Assembly: GCA_964598005.1 (NCBI GenBank)
Contig: CAZRAL010000018.1
Coordinates: 1-44,217 of the forward strand
DNA length: 44,217 nt
Direction: 5' to 3'
From: CAZRAL01 sp964598005
GTDB taxonomy: Bacteria > Pseudomonadota > Gammaproteobacteria > Burkholderiales > Usitatibacteraceae
Shown: piece by piece, positions 17,327 through 25,949 of the stretch
Layout of the letters: the number at the start of each line of letters is the position of its first letter
Position numbering within the stretch: position 1 is the stretch's first letter
Position numbers and translations under genes: made by a program
The notes under the pieces: model-generated
Seen by the model: only the letters and a program-made list of their open reading frames with translations
Databases searched by the model: none
What the model was told of the DNA's origin: nothing

Positions 17327-18262
17327 TTATACCCTGATTTTGGCGACAATTATTCTATCACCGGAAAAATAAGCATGCGGCATATCGCGGGTGCGGTGTT
17401 GCGCTACGGCACGTCCCTGTGCATCGAGGCCGATCAAGCCCACATCGGCATCAAAATCGCGCCCCAATTGATCGAGCACGGTTGCGATGGCCGCTTCCAG
17501 TGTCATGCCGCCTTCGACGTATTCGGAAATCTGCCGTGTGGTCAGGGAACGGATTACGAATTCGCCGGTTCCGGTGGCTGAGGCGGCCGCGAAACGTGAG
17601 GCATACGTGCCGCAGCCGGGCAAGGGCGTATCGCCGACGCGGCCTGCCAGCTTCATGGTCATACCGCCGGTTGAAGTTGCTGCGCACAGCACGCCGTGCT
17701 GATCGAGCGCCACCACGCCGATGGTGCCCCCGGCATAATCGGGATGCAGTTTCAAAAAATCGCGTGTTTTTAATGTGCCTTTACCGCAGGTTTCTTCAAA
17801 GCGGCGCTTTTTGTCCTGCCAATCGGCCAGACGGTCGGCGGTGATCGGATCGTAATCCGTGTGGCCCATAACGCGCGCAAAACGCTGTGCGCCCTCGCCG
17901 GTCAGCATAACGTGGTCGGTGGCTTCCATGACCTGACGCGCCACCACAATGGGATTTTTAACCCGCTGTAAACCGGATACCGAACCGACGCGCGCGGTTT
18001 TTTCCTGTCCCGGGGAGACCATCACGCAGGCATCGCATTCAACCACGCCATCGACATTGAGCACCGATCCCGTGCCCGCATTGAAAATGGGATTGTCTTC
18101 CAGCGCCACCGCGGCGGCGCACGCGGCATCCAGTGCAGGGCCTCCAGCTTTGAGAACCTCACGGCCGGCCTTGACTGCATCGGTAATACCGGCAATCGCT
18201 TGCTCTTCAGAGCCGGGCCGCCAGTTGCCTGCACCGCCGTGAACGATCAGGGCGATGGTCAT
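17327..18262 (-). CDS. iaaA: Isoaspartyl peptidase / type III L-asparaginase
   Basis: This is an Ntn-hydrolase that splits isoaspartyl dipeptides and asparagine. The precursor cleaves itself between Gly179 and Thr180 (in YAGGTIGVVA), and Thr180 becomes the N-terminal nucleophile; the E. coli enzyme has its Thr at almost the same position. HGGAGNW near the N-terminus, FNAGTGSVLN, and ATSTGGMTMKLAGRVGDTPL with the substrate-binding RVGD are all intact. The ATG at 18262 follows GGAGA and overlaps the gmhA stop as ATGA, so it is translationally coupled to gmhA. At 311 residues it has normal length. Confidence 0.93.
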   Translation of the reverse strand: MTIALIVHGGAGNWRPGSEEQAIAGITDAVKAGREVLKAGGPALDAACAAAVALEDNPIFNAGTGSVLNVDGVVECDACVMVSPGQEKTARVGSVSGLQRVKNPIVVARQVMEATDHVMLTGEGAQRFARVMGHTDYDPITADRLADWQDKKRRFEETCGKGTLKTRDFLKLHPDYAGGTIGVVALDQHGVLCAATSTGGMTMKLAGRVGDTPLPGCGTYASRFAAASATGTGEFVIRSLTTRQISEYVEGGMTLEAAIATVLDQLGRDFDADVGLIGLDAQGRAVAQHRTRDMPHAYFSGDRIIVAKIRV

Positions 18263-18846
18263 GCGTAATTCTCCGGGCACAATTTTCGTTCAACCAACTC
18301 GATCAGGATGTGAATGACCTTGATGTGCAACTCCTGCACCCGATCCGCGTATTGTCCGCCGGGCGTACAAATATCCACATCGGCCAGTTTGCCAATCGGT
18401 GAATCGGCTTTGCCGGTCAGCGTCACTACCTTCATGCCTTTTTGGCGGGCGGTTTCGCAAGCCTTGAGAATGTTTTTGCTGGTGCCGCTGGTTGAAATGC
18501 CCACCAGCACATCGCCTGTTCGTGCCACGCCTTCAAGATAGCGCGAGAAAACATTTTCATAACCGAAATCATTGGCCACACAGGTCAGGTGCCCCACATC
18601 ACTGATCGCGGTCGCACCCAGCGCGCGGCGGTTCAAACGCCAGCGGCCTGACAGCTCTTCGGCAAAATGCATCGCATCGCACATCGAACCGCCATTGCCA
18701 CAACTGAATAAACGATGACCGTTTTCAAAAGCGGAAATAAAAACCTGGGCTGCCTGCTCGATTGCATCGTGCGCGGCGGCATTGTTGCGCAGCTTCGTTA
18801 ACGCGTTGGCCGCTTCGTCGAGGGCGGCGTCAATATAAGGTCGCAT
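18259..18846 (-). CDS. gmhA: Phosphoheptose isomerase GmhA
   Basis: GmhA converts sedoheptulose 7-phosphate to D-glycero-D-manno-heptose 7-phosphate, the first step of ADP-heptose synthesis for the LPS inner core. The 195-residue protein is a SIS-domain enzyme with SCGNGGSMCDAMHFAEEL (the sugar-phosphate and zinc region), SGRWRLNRRA, AISDVGHLTCVANDFG, GISTSGTS and QELHIKVIHILIELVE, all closely matching E. coli GmhA rather than DiaA. The start at 18846 has GGAGA upstream; the frame is open to 18870 without a better site. It is first in the gmhA-iaaA-DUF4349 run. The other heptose genes are not in the window. Confidence 0.9.
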   Translation of the reverse strand: MRPYIDAALDEAANALTKLRNNAAAHDAIEQAAQVFISAFENGHRLFSCGNGGSMCDAMHFAEELSGRWRLNRRALGATAISDVGHLTCVANDFGYENVFSRYLEGVARTGDVLVGISTSGTSKNILKACETARQKGMKVVTLTGKADSPIGKLADVDICTPGGQYADRVQELHIKVIHILIELVERKLCPENYA

Positions 18847-18913
18847 GCGATCTCCGGCAATGAAAACCACGATTTTACCCGGTTGGCTTTTATCCGGGCC
18901 ATTATCCGGCTAA

Positions 18914-19133
18914 CTCATGTTACGCACTGACAGGAATACACCATGCCTGCCCCCGTGCAGACGGGGGCCCAAGCTATACCGTAGCCAAGCCCCTGCCTGC
19001 GCGGGGGCAAATCCTGATCGTTTTGTAGAGAATCAACTTCATTCGCCGATGTTACGCACAGCGAATAGAAAAGTTTTTTACCGAAAAATAATTTCAACAG
19101 GAAAGTTGCTTTGCCTACGCGTAACATCAGCGG
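18914..19133. repeat. Dispersed palindromic repeat, copy 1 (two hairpins plus terminal inverted arms)
   Basis: This intergenic stretch holds GCCCCCGT-GCAG-ACGGGGGC (18949-18968), a perfect 8-bp hairpin, then a second similar hairpin at 18989-19008. A block bounded by inverted arms follows at 19043-19057 and 19119-19133, pairing at 13 of 15 positions around the core GATGTTACGC. Inside the block is TTTCAACAGGAAAG (19092-19105), also found in copy 2 near 29.8 kb. It fills the whole gap between gmhA and the DUF808 gene. No coding potential is seen. It looks like a REP- or MITE-type family. Confidence 0.7.
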
Positions 19134-19144
19134 CTAATAAGAGA

Positions 19145-20077
19145 TCAGGCGGAGGCGCGCGGCGATTTGATGCGCTTGACCAACATGACGGCAGCCAGCA
19201 CTGCCGCTCCCGCCACAATACCGACAATGGCATCGAACAACAGGGTGGCGACCATACCCGCGGCCCCCGCTGTCGCCGCAAGCAGCTCGGCCCAGTGATG
19301 TAACAAAGGAACACCATGCGTCAGTATGCCGCCACCAACCAGGAACATGGCGGCGGTGCCGGCCACCGAGAGAAATTTCATCAGCCAGGGTGCGGCACGC
19401 AACAGAAAAGCGCCCAGGCCACGCTGCGCGCGTGACCATACTCCCTGGCCCGTTTTGGCCTGCAGATAAAGGCCAGCGTCATCCAGTTTGACGATGCCGG
19501 CCACCAGCCCGTAGACACCGATGGTCATCACCAGTGCGATACTGGTCAGCACGGCAACCTGGCGCGCAAACGATGCGGCGGCCACCGTGCCCAGCGCGAT
19601 GACGATGATTTCCGCTGACAGGATGAAATCAGTGCGGATGGCGCCTTTTATTTTTTCCTTTTCCAGCGCGACCAAATCCACTTGCGGATTAGTCAATGCA
19701 TCGATTAATTGCGCATGGTGTGCCTCATCTTCCGCGCGCGAGTGGAGAAAGCGATGCGCCAATTTTTCTACCCCTTCAAAGCATAAGTAGGCGCCGCCGA
19801 TCATCAGCAGTGGCACGATAGCCCAGGGAGCCAGTGCGCTGATCGCCAGCGCGGCCGGCACCAGAATGACTTTGTTCTTGAACGATCCCTTGGCAACGGC
19901 CCACACCACCGGCAACTCGCGTTCCGAGGCCACGCCCGCGACCTGTTGAGCGTTCAAGGCGAGATCGTCGCCCAGCACACCAGCGGTTTTTTTGGCGGCA
20001 ACTTTGGTCATGACCGCCACGTCGTCCAGAATGGTGGCGATATCGTCGATCAGGGCAAATAAACTGGAACCAGCCAT
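19145..20077 (-). CDS. DUF808 (YedI family) inner-membrane protein
   Basis: This 310-residue integral membrane protein begins with the family signature AGSSLFALIDDIATILDDVA and KKTAGVLGDDLALNAQQV, and continues with six or more hydrophobic segments (for instance residues 72-95, 150-200 and 240-305). DUF808 (E. coli YedI) has no established function. GGAG lies five bases upstream of the ATG. The gene follows aspS by 84 bp, with a large hairpin between them, so it may have partly separate expression. Its 3' end touches the dispersed repeat. Confidence 0.9.
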   Translation of the reverse strand: MAGSSLFALIDDIATILDDVAVMTKVAAKKTAGVLGDDLALNAQQVAGVASERELPVVWAVAKGSFKNKVILVPAALAISALAPWAIVPLLMIGGAYLCFEGVEKLAHRFLHSRAEDEAHHAQLIDALTNPQVDLVALEKEKIKGAIRTDFILSAEIIVIALGTVAAASFARQVAVLTSIALVMTIGVYGLVAGIVKLDDAGLYLQAKTGQGVWSRAQRGLGAFLLRAAPWLMKFLSVAGTAAMFLVGGGILTHGVPLLHHWAELLAATAGAAGMVATLLFDAIVGIVAGAAVLAAVMLVKRIKSPRASA

Positions 20078-20108
20078 ACGTGCTCCAAAATAATTTTAAA
20101 AGTCAAGC

Positions 20109-20154
20109 ATTGGCGCGCTTTTTCAGCACTTTTTGGCTTGAAAGGCGCGCCAAT
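20109..20154 (-). terminator. Large hairpin between aspS and DUF808 gene
   Basis: ATTGGCGCGC (20109-20118) pairs perfectly with GCGCGCCAAT (20145-20154) across a 26-base loop containing T-rich stretches. It lies 8 bases after the aspS stop, so it can act as a terminator or mRNA-stabilising structure. A T-tract after the stem is weak. Confidence 0.45.
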
Positions 20155-20161
20155 ACTGGTT

Positions 20162-21955
20162 CTATGAAGTGATTGATGGACTACGCAGTTTGATATGCAA
20201 TTCGCGTAACTGCTTTTCGGTGACGGGCGATGGGGTCTCGACCAGCAAATCCTGACCGCGCTGGGTTTTCGGGAAGGCAATCACATCGCGGATCGAATCC
20301 CATTTCTCGCACATCAACGTCACCGAGCGATCAAGGCCAAAGGCGATGCCGCCCATCGGTGGCGCGCCGTATTGCAATGCATCGAGCAGGAAGCCGAATT
20401 TGGCGCGCTGGTCTTCCGGCGAAATGCCTAAAACCTTGAACTGCTTTTGCTGCAGTTCGGGATTGTGGATGCGCACCGAACCGCCGCCCAGTTCCCAGCC
20501 GTTCATGGCCACGTCGTAGGCCTTGGCCAGCACTTTGGAAGGGTCGCTTCCTTCACCATCCATCAGCGCGACGTGTTCGTCTTTGGGTGCGGTGAAGGGA
20601 TGGTGGGCGGAAACATAACGCTGGTTTTCCTCGTCGTATTCGTAGGCGGGGAAATCGACCACCCACACCGGCTTGTAACCCCCTTCGGCATAACCCTTTT
20701 CGTGGCCGAGCTTGCTGCGCAGCGCGCCCAGCGTGTCGTACACCACCTTGGCCTTGTCGGCGCAGAAAAAAATAATGTCGCCGGTTTTGGCACTGCAAGC
20801 GGCAAGAATTTTACCCAACGTTTCTTCGCTGAAGAATTTCACGATGGGCGATTGCAGACCATCGGCATTGAGTTTAGAGGCATCGTTGACTTTGATGTAC
20901 GCCAGCCCCTTGGCACCGTATATGGCGGCGAAACCGGCGAGATCGTCCAACTCCTTGCGAGCGAATTTTTCGTTACCGCCCGGCAGGCACAGCGCAGCCA
21001 CCTTGCCGTTTTTCGCATTGGCGGCGTCGACAAACACCTTGAAGCCGGAGTCTTTGACCATGTCGGTGAGTTCGGTGAGTTGCAGATTCACCCGCAAATC
21101 GGGCTTATCGGAGCCGTACTTTGACATCGCTTCGGCATAGGTAATGCGCGGGAAATCGGGCAGGTCGATGTTAAGGCCCGTCTTCCACATCGCTTTTACC
21201 AGGCCTTCCATGATGTCCTGGATCTCGTGCTCGTTGAGGAAAGAAGTTTCGATATCGATCTGCGTGAATTCAGGCTGACGATCCGCGCGCAGGTCTTCGT
21301 CGCGGAAACATTTGACGATCTGGTAATAGCGGTCGAAACCCGCCACCATCAACAATTGTTTGAACAGCTGCGGGCTTTGCGGCAACGCGTAGAACGAACC
21401 ATCGTGAATGCGCGATGGCACCAGGAATTCGCGTGCGCCCTCTGGCGTGGATTTGTACAGAAACGGTGTTTCCACATCGATAAAACCTTTGTCGTCGAGA
21501 TAGCGGCGCGCGGCCGAGGCCACCCGATGGCGCAGGCGCAGATTGTTCTGCATCGTTTCGCGGCGCAGGTCGAGATAGCGATACTTCAGGCGGATTTCTT
21601 CGCTGATATTTTCCTCGTCCATCATGAAAGGTGGCGTCAGCGAGGCATTCAATACTTCGATGTCTTTCGCCAACACCTCAATCTCGCCTGACTTGAGGTT
21701 GGGGTTGACCGTACCTTGCGGACGTGGGCGCACCTTGCCGGTCACTTTCAGCACATATTCATTGCGTGCCTTATCGGCGGTGGCAAAGGTGTCGGGCGTA
21801 TCCGGATCGATCACCACCTGCAGCAAACCTTCACGGTCGCGCAGGTCGATGAAGATGACGCCACCGTGGTCGCGCCGGCGATGCACCCAGCCATAAACGG
21901 TGACTTCCTGTCCGAGATAGCTTGAATTAATCAAGCCGCAGTAATTGGTTCGCAT
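20162..21955 (-). CDS. aspS: Aspartyl-tRNA synthetase
   Basis: AspRS charges tRNA-Asp with aspartate in the cytoplasm. The 597-residue protein has the N-terminal OB-fold anticodon-binding domain (GWVHRRRDHGGVIFIDLRDR), class II motif 2 (FRDEDLRADRQPEFTQIDIE), the bacterial GAD insertion domain in the middle (residues about 290-420), and motif 3 near the C-terminus (GGIAFGLDRSVTLMC). The length is standard for the bacterial type. Whether it is discriminating or also charges tRNA-Asn cannot be read from the motifs alone. It is preceded by the DUF502 and FmdB-like genes, an arrangement seen in many betaproteobacteria. Confidence 0.97.
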   Translation of the reverse strand: MRTNYCGLINSSYLGQEVTVYGWVHRRRDHGGVIFIDLRDREGLLQVVIDPDTPDTFATADKARNEYVLKVTGKVRPRPQGTVNPNLKSGEIEVLAKDIEVLNASLTPPFMMDEENISEEIRLKYRYLDLRRETMQNNLRLRHRVASAARRYLDDKGFIDVETPFLYKSTPEGAREFLVPSRIHDGSFYALPQSPQLFKQLLMVAGFDRYYQIVKCFRDEDLRADRQPEFTQIDIETSFLNEHEIQDIMEGLVKAMWKTGLNIDLPDFPRITYAEAMSKYGSDKPDLRVNLQLTELTDMVKDSGFKVFVDAANAKNGKVAALCLPGGNEKFARKELDDLAGFAAIYGAKGLAYIKVNDASKLNADGLQSPIVKFFSEETLGKILAACSAKTGDIIFFCADKAKVVYDTLGALRSKLGHEKGYAEGGYKPVWVVDFPAYEYDEENQRYVSAHHPFTAPKDEHVALMDGEGSDPSKVLAKAYDVAMNGWELGGGSVRIHNPELQQKQFKVLGISPEDQRAKFGFLLDALQYGAPPMGGIAFGLDRSVTLMCEKWDSIRDVIAFPKTQRGQDLLVETPSPVTEKQLRELHIKLRSPSITS

Positions 21956-21998
21956 AATTTATTCCTGGAAGGCCAGCATAAAACCGGCATTGAAATCA

Positions 21999-22019
21999 CG
22001 GTGCAAATTTTTTGCACCG
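21999..22019. other. Perfect 9-bp hairpin upstream of aspS
   Basis: CGGTGCAAA and TTTGCACCG are separated by TTT in the 106-bp gap between DUF502 and aspS. It lies about 45 bases upstream of the aspS ATG. It may be a processing or attenuation structure; no T-tract follows it on the minus strand. Confidence 0.5.
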
Positions 22020-22040
22020 CACTGATTTTTATTAGGGGCC

Positions 22041-22071
22041 GCCGTTGTAACGATGAAACTGTTACAACGGC
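22041..22071 (-). terminator. 11-bp hairpin overlapping the DUF502 stop
   Basis: GCCGTTGTAAC (22041-22051) pairs with GTTACAACGGC (22061-22071) around a 9-base loop. The upper arm includes the last codons and stop of the DUF502 gene. It lacks a following T-tract, so termination would be partial. Confidence 0.5.
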
Positions 22072-22703
22072 TTGGGATCAGGGTCGCTGCCGGCTGGTTT
22101 CAGCTCGGCATTTTTGAGGGGGGGTTCTGCCACACCCATCGAGATAATATATTTCAACGCTTCGTCCACGCTCATACTGAGTTCGATCACCTCATGCGCG
22201 GGCAAAACCAGAAAAAAACCTGCAGTGATATTGGGTGTAGTGGGCACAAACACCGCGCGTTGATCCGGCCCCAGCTTTTCCTTGATCTCGCCGACGGGGG
22301 TGCCAGTCAGCAGGCCCACGGTCCAGGAACCCTGACGCGGATATTGAATCAACACGGCCTTGCGGAAAGCCTGACCTTCCGGCGAGAACAGCGTATCGCT
22401 GATCTGCTTGACCCCGCCGTAGATCGAGCGAACGATAGGAATGCGCTGCAGTAATTCATCCCAGACGATCAATAGTTTTTTGCCGAAAAAATTGGCGGCG
22501 ATGACACCGGTCAGCAACACAATCGCCACCGTAAGCACGACCCCCATGCCGGGCACATGAAAGCCCAGCCATGCTTCGGTGCGGAAGCGCTCGGGCACTA
22601 GCAGCAGGCTTTGATCGAGAATGCCCACCAACAGCTTCAACACCCATAAGGTGATGCCGAGCGGGATCCAGACGAGAAGTCCGGCGATCAGGTACTTGCG
22701 CAT
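22062..22703 (-). CDS. DUF502 inner-membrane protein
   Basis: This 213-residue protein has two N-terminal membrane segments (residues about 4-27 and 53-72), the family block IPIVRSIYGGVKQI, and the later VFVPTTPNITAGFFLVLPAHEVIELSM spread over residues 145-175. DUF502 is widespread and of unknown function. The neighbouring FmdB-like gene ends 26 bp upstream, and aspS follows. The C-terminal tail is Pro/Asp-rich and probably disordered. Confidence 0.9.
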   Translation of the reverse strand: MRKYLIAGLLVWIPLGITLWVLKLLVGILDQSLLLVPERFRTEAWLGFHVPGMGVVLTVAIVLLTGVIAANFFGKKLLIVWDELLQRIPIVRSIYGGVKQISDTLFSPEGQAFRKAVLIQYPRQGSWTVGLLTGTPVGEIKEKLGPDQRAVFVPTTPNITAGFFLVLPAHEVIELSMSVDEALKYIISMGVAEPPLKNAELKPAGSDPDPKPL

Positions 22704-22729
22704 GAATGGCGATGAAAAAGGAGCGGCAA

Positions 22730-23056
22730 TCAGCTACACGCCGCGCATGGTCCAGCGCTGCAAGCGGAGGCTGGGGCCGGTGCAGATTCGGGCTTGGCCG
22801 CAGGCGGCGAGGTTGAAGCGGGTTCGTTTTTGCCGGTTTCCGCTGACGCACTGGTTTCAGTTGCAGGTTTGCTGCCTTGCTTGAAGTCGGTGGCATACCA
22901 GCCGCTGCCTTTTAATTGAAAGCCGGGTGCGGTGAGTTGTTTGGCAAAAGCCGATTGCCCGCAGGATGGGCATACGCTCAACGCTGCATCAGAGATTTTT
23001 TGCAATACATCTTGTGCAAAATGACATTGCGAACATTTGTAGGCATAAATAGGCAT
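22730..23056 (-). CDS. FmdB-family zinc-ribbon protein
   Basis: This 108-residue protein starts with the typical MPIYAYKCSQC and has a second pair CPSCG, giving the four-Cys zinc ribbon (Cys8, Cys11 and the later pair). GSGWYATDFK is the conserved family end. A low-complexity tail rich in Ala, Pro, Ser and Thr follows and ends in additional cysteines (SACSAGPCAACS). The biochemical role is unknown; the name comes from a regulator annotation in methylotrophs. It heads the FmdB-DUF502-aspS run. Confidence 0.9.
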   Translation of the reverse strand: MPIYAYKCSQCHFAQDVLQKISDAALSVCPSCGQSAFAKQLTAPGFQLKGSGWYATDFKQGSKPATETSASAETGKNEPASTSPPAAKPESAPAPASACSAGPCAACS

Positions 23057-23278
23057 GAATTCAATCCTCTATTAATCCATCGCAAAATGAATGGAACATC
23101 CCCTCAGGGCTTTGAAACCCTCCCCTACTCTTAAAGCGCAGCAGGAAAAGCAAGAAAAAGGCAGGTTTTCGACGCTAACCTGACTGGGGGCACTGGGGTA
23201 TTCCTTGCGAATTTTCATTCTAACACAAGGCGTTAGCGTTATTGTGCAGCGCACGATCACTACGCCGAGTGGAGTAAT

Positions 23279-25435
23279 TTAATCCGGGTGGCGCTGGTGC
23301 GCAAGCGGGAAAGGAATCACCGTTGAATCTGGCCTCACGGATTTATTTTCCATCAACCGGCTGAAAATGACCTCGGGGTCAACAGCCGCACTCCATAAAA
23401 ATCCCTGCGCCTGCTTGCAGCCGCGCGCTTTCAGGAAATGTAACTGATCCGCGTGCTCCACGCCTTCCGCGAGGACTTCCAGTTTTAATGCGGAAGCCAG
23501 CGCAATAATGGCGTCGCAAATGCTCACGCTATCGGGATTGTTGGGGATATCGCGGATAAAACTTTTATCGATCTTGATTTTGTCGAGCGGGAAGCGGCGC
23601 AGATAGCCCAGCGACGAATAACCGACGCCAAAATCGTCAATGGCAATGCTGATGCCCATCTTTTTCAACTCGTTGAGCATCCTGACGCAGTTTTCCGGAT
23701 TTTGAATCAACGTACTTTCGGTGATTTCCAGCCCCAGCAACGCGGGTGGAATCGCATGTTTTTCCAACACGTTGGCAACCAGCGCAGGCATATCACGGCG
23801 CGAGAATTGCTGGCCCGAGACGTTGATAGCGACTGGCAGCGCAGGCATGCCGGCATCGAGCCAGGTACGCAATTGCGCACAGGCACGCTCGATCACCCAT
23901 TCGCCAATGCTGGTATCCAGCCCCATTTCTTCGGCAATGGGAATAAATTGATCTGGAGTATGCAGCAGACCACTGCGGTCGCGCCAGCGTATCAACGCCT
24001 CAATGCCGATGATACGGCCGCTTAAAATATCGAATTGCGGCTGATATTGCAGAAAGAATTCGTTGCTATCGAGCGCATTTCGTAATGCCGATTCGATTTT
24101 GAAACGCTCGGCGAAACGTTGATTCATGTCCTCAGCGTAAAACTGGAAATTGTTTTTGCCCTGCGATTTGGCGTGATACATGGCCGCATCCGCATTACGC
24201 AGCAGCACTTGTGGCTCGTCACCATCACGAGGGGCGATTGCAATGCCAATACTGGTACCGATAAAAATTTTTTCATTAAAGAGATGAAAAACTTCGTTCA
24301 GTTTGGCGATCAGTTTTTTTGCCAGATGCTCGGTTTGCGGGCGGTCCAGAACACCTTCTGCGATGATGGCAAACTCGTCGCCGCCAATACGGCACAGCAC
24401 ATCGCCACTACGCAGATTCAGCAGCAAGCGGTCGGCCACCTCGCGCAACAGCACATCGCCGGCGTGATGGCCCAGCGTATCGTTGACATATTTGAAGTTG
24501 TCCAGGTCCAGAAAAATAACGGTGAGCGGTTGCCCGGCTGCCAATGAATTTTTAAGCCGCTGTGCGAGGGTGCGGCTGAAATAATGCCGGTTGGGCAAAC
24601 TGGTGACCGAATCGTGATGCGCGATATGCACCAGCCGGTGTTCTGCTTCGGTGCGTTCTGCCAGTTCGGTGCGCAGGTCGCGTTGCTGAGTTTCGATTTG
24701 CGCCAGCATATCGTTGAAGCCGGTGGTGAACTGGCCCACTTCATCTTTCGACGAAACCGGCACGCGCAGGCTGTAGTCACGGGTCTTTTTGACGATCTGC
24801 ATGGCGTTCATCAAGGCCACCAGCGGCCTGGCAAGCAGGCGTTGAAAGAATGCCAGGATAATCCCGGTTACTAAAGTGGCCAATGCCGCAATTAGCAGCG
24901 TGAAGGTAATCAATTCCCATCGCCGTGAATAGAGTCTGGACTGCTCCACCCACATTTCCAGCGTCCCCACCTTGTTCCCGGAAAATGTCACCTCGCGGCG
25001 GATAAAAATGCAGCAATCAGTAAAGGCGTAATCGGCATTGTTTGGCAACACTGGCGGGGCCGGAAGTGCAGCATTATTTCCGCCACGGGTGTAGCGTGCG
25101 AAAGGCTGGCCCAACTTATCGCGCAATTGCGCGGCGGCGACATCCTGCTGCGACCCCAAGGCGGCCAGAATATCGTGCGCTGAGCGCTCATCCTGAAATA
25201 CCAGCACGGCATTGATATTGCTGGCGATCATCGCCGCCTGCGCGCGCGTTTCCTGAAGCGCGGCTTGCCGGAAAGACGCTGATTCAGCCAGAACGATAAA
25301 GCCTGCCAGCAGGGATATGCCGATCACGTTTACCCCGAGGTTGATCAGCAGAAAGCGCCGCTTCAGCGCAACATCATTCCATCGCGCAGCGATGCGGCCG
25401 GATACGGTTTTAAAGATTTGCCGCAGGCTGGTCAT
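23279..25435 (-). CDS. Membrane GGDEF/EAL protein with CHASE8-like sensor and HAMP domains
   Basis: This 718-residue protein makes and/or degrades cyclic di-GMP. It has a membrane segment at about 28-50, a periplasmic region (52-172) of CHASE8 type as in YfiN, a second membrane segment (174-196), HAMP (to about 250), GGDEF (270-435) and EAL (450-705). The GGDEF motif at 351-355 and an RSGD inhibition site at 342-345 are intact. The EAL domain keeps EALIRW at 479, the Glu of ITES, DDFGVGYSS, KIDKSF and AEGVEH, so both activities look possible. Related sensor domains are controlled by the periplasmic protein YfiR; a decayed YfiR-like gene lies directly upstream. Confidence 0.93.
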   Translation of the reverse strand: MTSLRQIFKTVSGRIAARWNDVALKRRFLLINLGVNVIGISLLAGFIVLAESASFRQAALQETRAQAAMIASNINAVLVFQDERSAHDILAALGSQQDVAAAQLRDKLGQPFARYTRGGNNAALPAPPVLPNNADYAFTDCCIFIRREVTFSGNKVGTLEMWVEQSRLYSRRWELITFTLLIAALATLVTGIILAFFQRLLARPLVALMNAMQIVKKTRDYSLRVPVSSKDEVGQFTTGFNDMLAQIETQQRDLRTELAERTEAEHRLVHIAHHDSVTSLPNRHYFSRTLAQRLKNSLAAGQPLTVIFLDLDNFKYVNDTLGHHAGDVLLREVADRLLLNLRSGDVLCRIGGDEFAIIAEGVLDRPQTEHLAKKLIAKLNEVFHLFNEKIFIGTSIGIAIAPRDGDEPQVLLRNADAAMYHAKSQGKNNFQFYAEDMNQRFAERFKIESALRNALDSNEFFLQYQPQFDILSGRIIGIEALIRWRDRSGLLHTPDQFIPIAEEMGLDTSIGEWVIERACAQLRTWLDAGMPALPVAINVSGQQFSRRDMPALVANVLEKHAIPPALLGLEITESTLIQNPENCVRMLNELKKMGISIAIDDFGVGYSSLGYLRRFPLDKIKIDKSFIRDIPNNPDSVSICDAIIALASALKLEVLAEGVEHADQLHFLKARGCKQAQGFLWSAAVDPEVIFSRLMENKSVRPDSTVIPFPLAHQRHPD

Positions 25436-25745
25436 TGCAATTTTTTGGCCAGTTGCAACAGCTTCGAACCCATCGGCAGTCCGGTTTTTTTGAAATATTC
25501 CATGTTGAGATCAAAAACCATACGCTACCCCTGAATTGCCAGACTGCGATTTCGGATATGCAGATTTTCACTCCACCCCACGGTCAATAGCAAGGAGCGG
25601 AATACAATCGTGCCCTCGTTAATTGTACCGGTACGCTCTGCGCTTGACCAAGTGGTTCGAGGCCGGGTTCGAGGCCACATTATCGCCCCCCACTGTGCAC
25701 AGTACCACTTTACCTGCCGCCGCGGGAAGACAGGCCAGGCCAAGC
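25436..25745 (-). pseudogene. Decayed YfiR-like (DUF4154) gene
   Basis: Directly upstream of the GGDEF/EAL gene, a minus-strand frame reads LLLTVGWSENL..., meets a TAG at 25525-25527, then continues as RMVFDLNMEYFKKTGLPMG and SKLLQLAKKLQ to a TGA at 25432-25434. This tail matches the usual end of DUF4154/YfiR proteins (a TVG segment, then FxINLxxAKxxGLxxSxxLLxLA). The preceding part is not YfiR-like and contains a 12-bp duplication, and no signal peptide or start is found. YfiR is the periplasmic repressor of YfiN-type cyclases, and gene order here is as in yfiR-yfiN. I infer loss of the repressor, with moderate confidence. Confidence 0.5.
25654..25677. repeat. 12-bp tandem duplication
   Basis: GGTTCGAGGCCG and GGTTCGAGGCCA are adjacent. 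This lies inside the decayed YfiR-like region. Confidence 0.85.
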
Positions 25746-25796
25746 AATATTGGGCCTCGTTATTTTGATATGAAGTCGCGTGATAAGCGATAAATG

Positions 25797-25836
25797 TTTG
25801 TTTTATAATTTGTTTTATAATTTGCTTTATAATTTG
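25797..25836 (+). promoter_or_regulatory. 12-bp tandem array carrying three TATAAT boxes
   Basis: The unit TTTGTTTTATAA occurs three times (the third as TTTGCTTTATAA) plus a partial TTTG. Each unit junction creates TATAAT, at 25804-25809, 25816-25821 and 25828-25833. The array lies 114 bp upstream of the beta-propeller gene start. The 12-base spacing is too short to pair -10 and -35 boxes between neighbouring units in the usual way, so which box is used is unclear. Confidence 0.75.
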
Positions 25837-25949
25837 CCGATCAAGCGATAGTTTGTGTTAAATATGCTCTATTTTCGTGGTGCTTTTTAAAACAAAGCGC
25901 TCTGCAAGCCCAGGATTAAAGTATCAATATGTTTCCAAGGGGAAAAATC

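Noticed and set aside
25650..25680. tRNA T-arm suggested by GGTTCGAGGCC
   Set aside because: The sequence is a 12-bp tandem duplication and no cloverleaf or acceptor stem can be drawn around it.
25525..25743. Intact 72-codon minus-strand gene
   Set aside because: It has no ribosome binding site or recognisable N-terminus; its last part and the frame beyond its stop fit a decayed YfiR-like gene instead.
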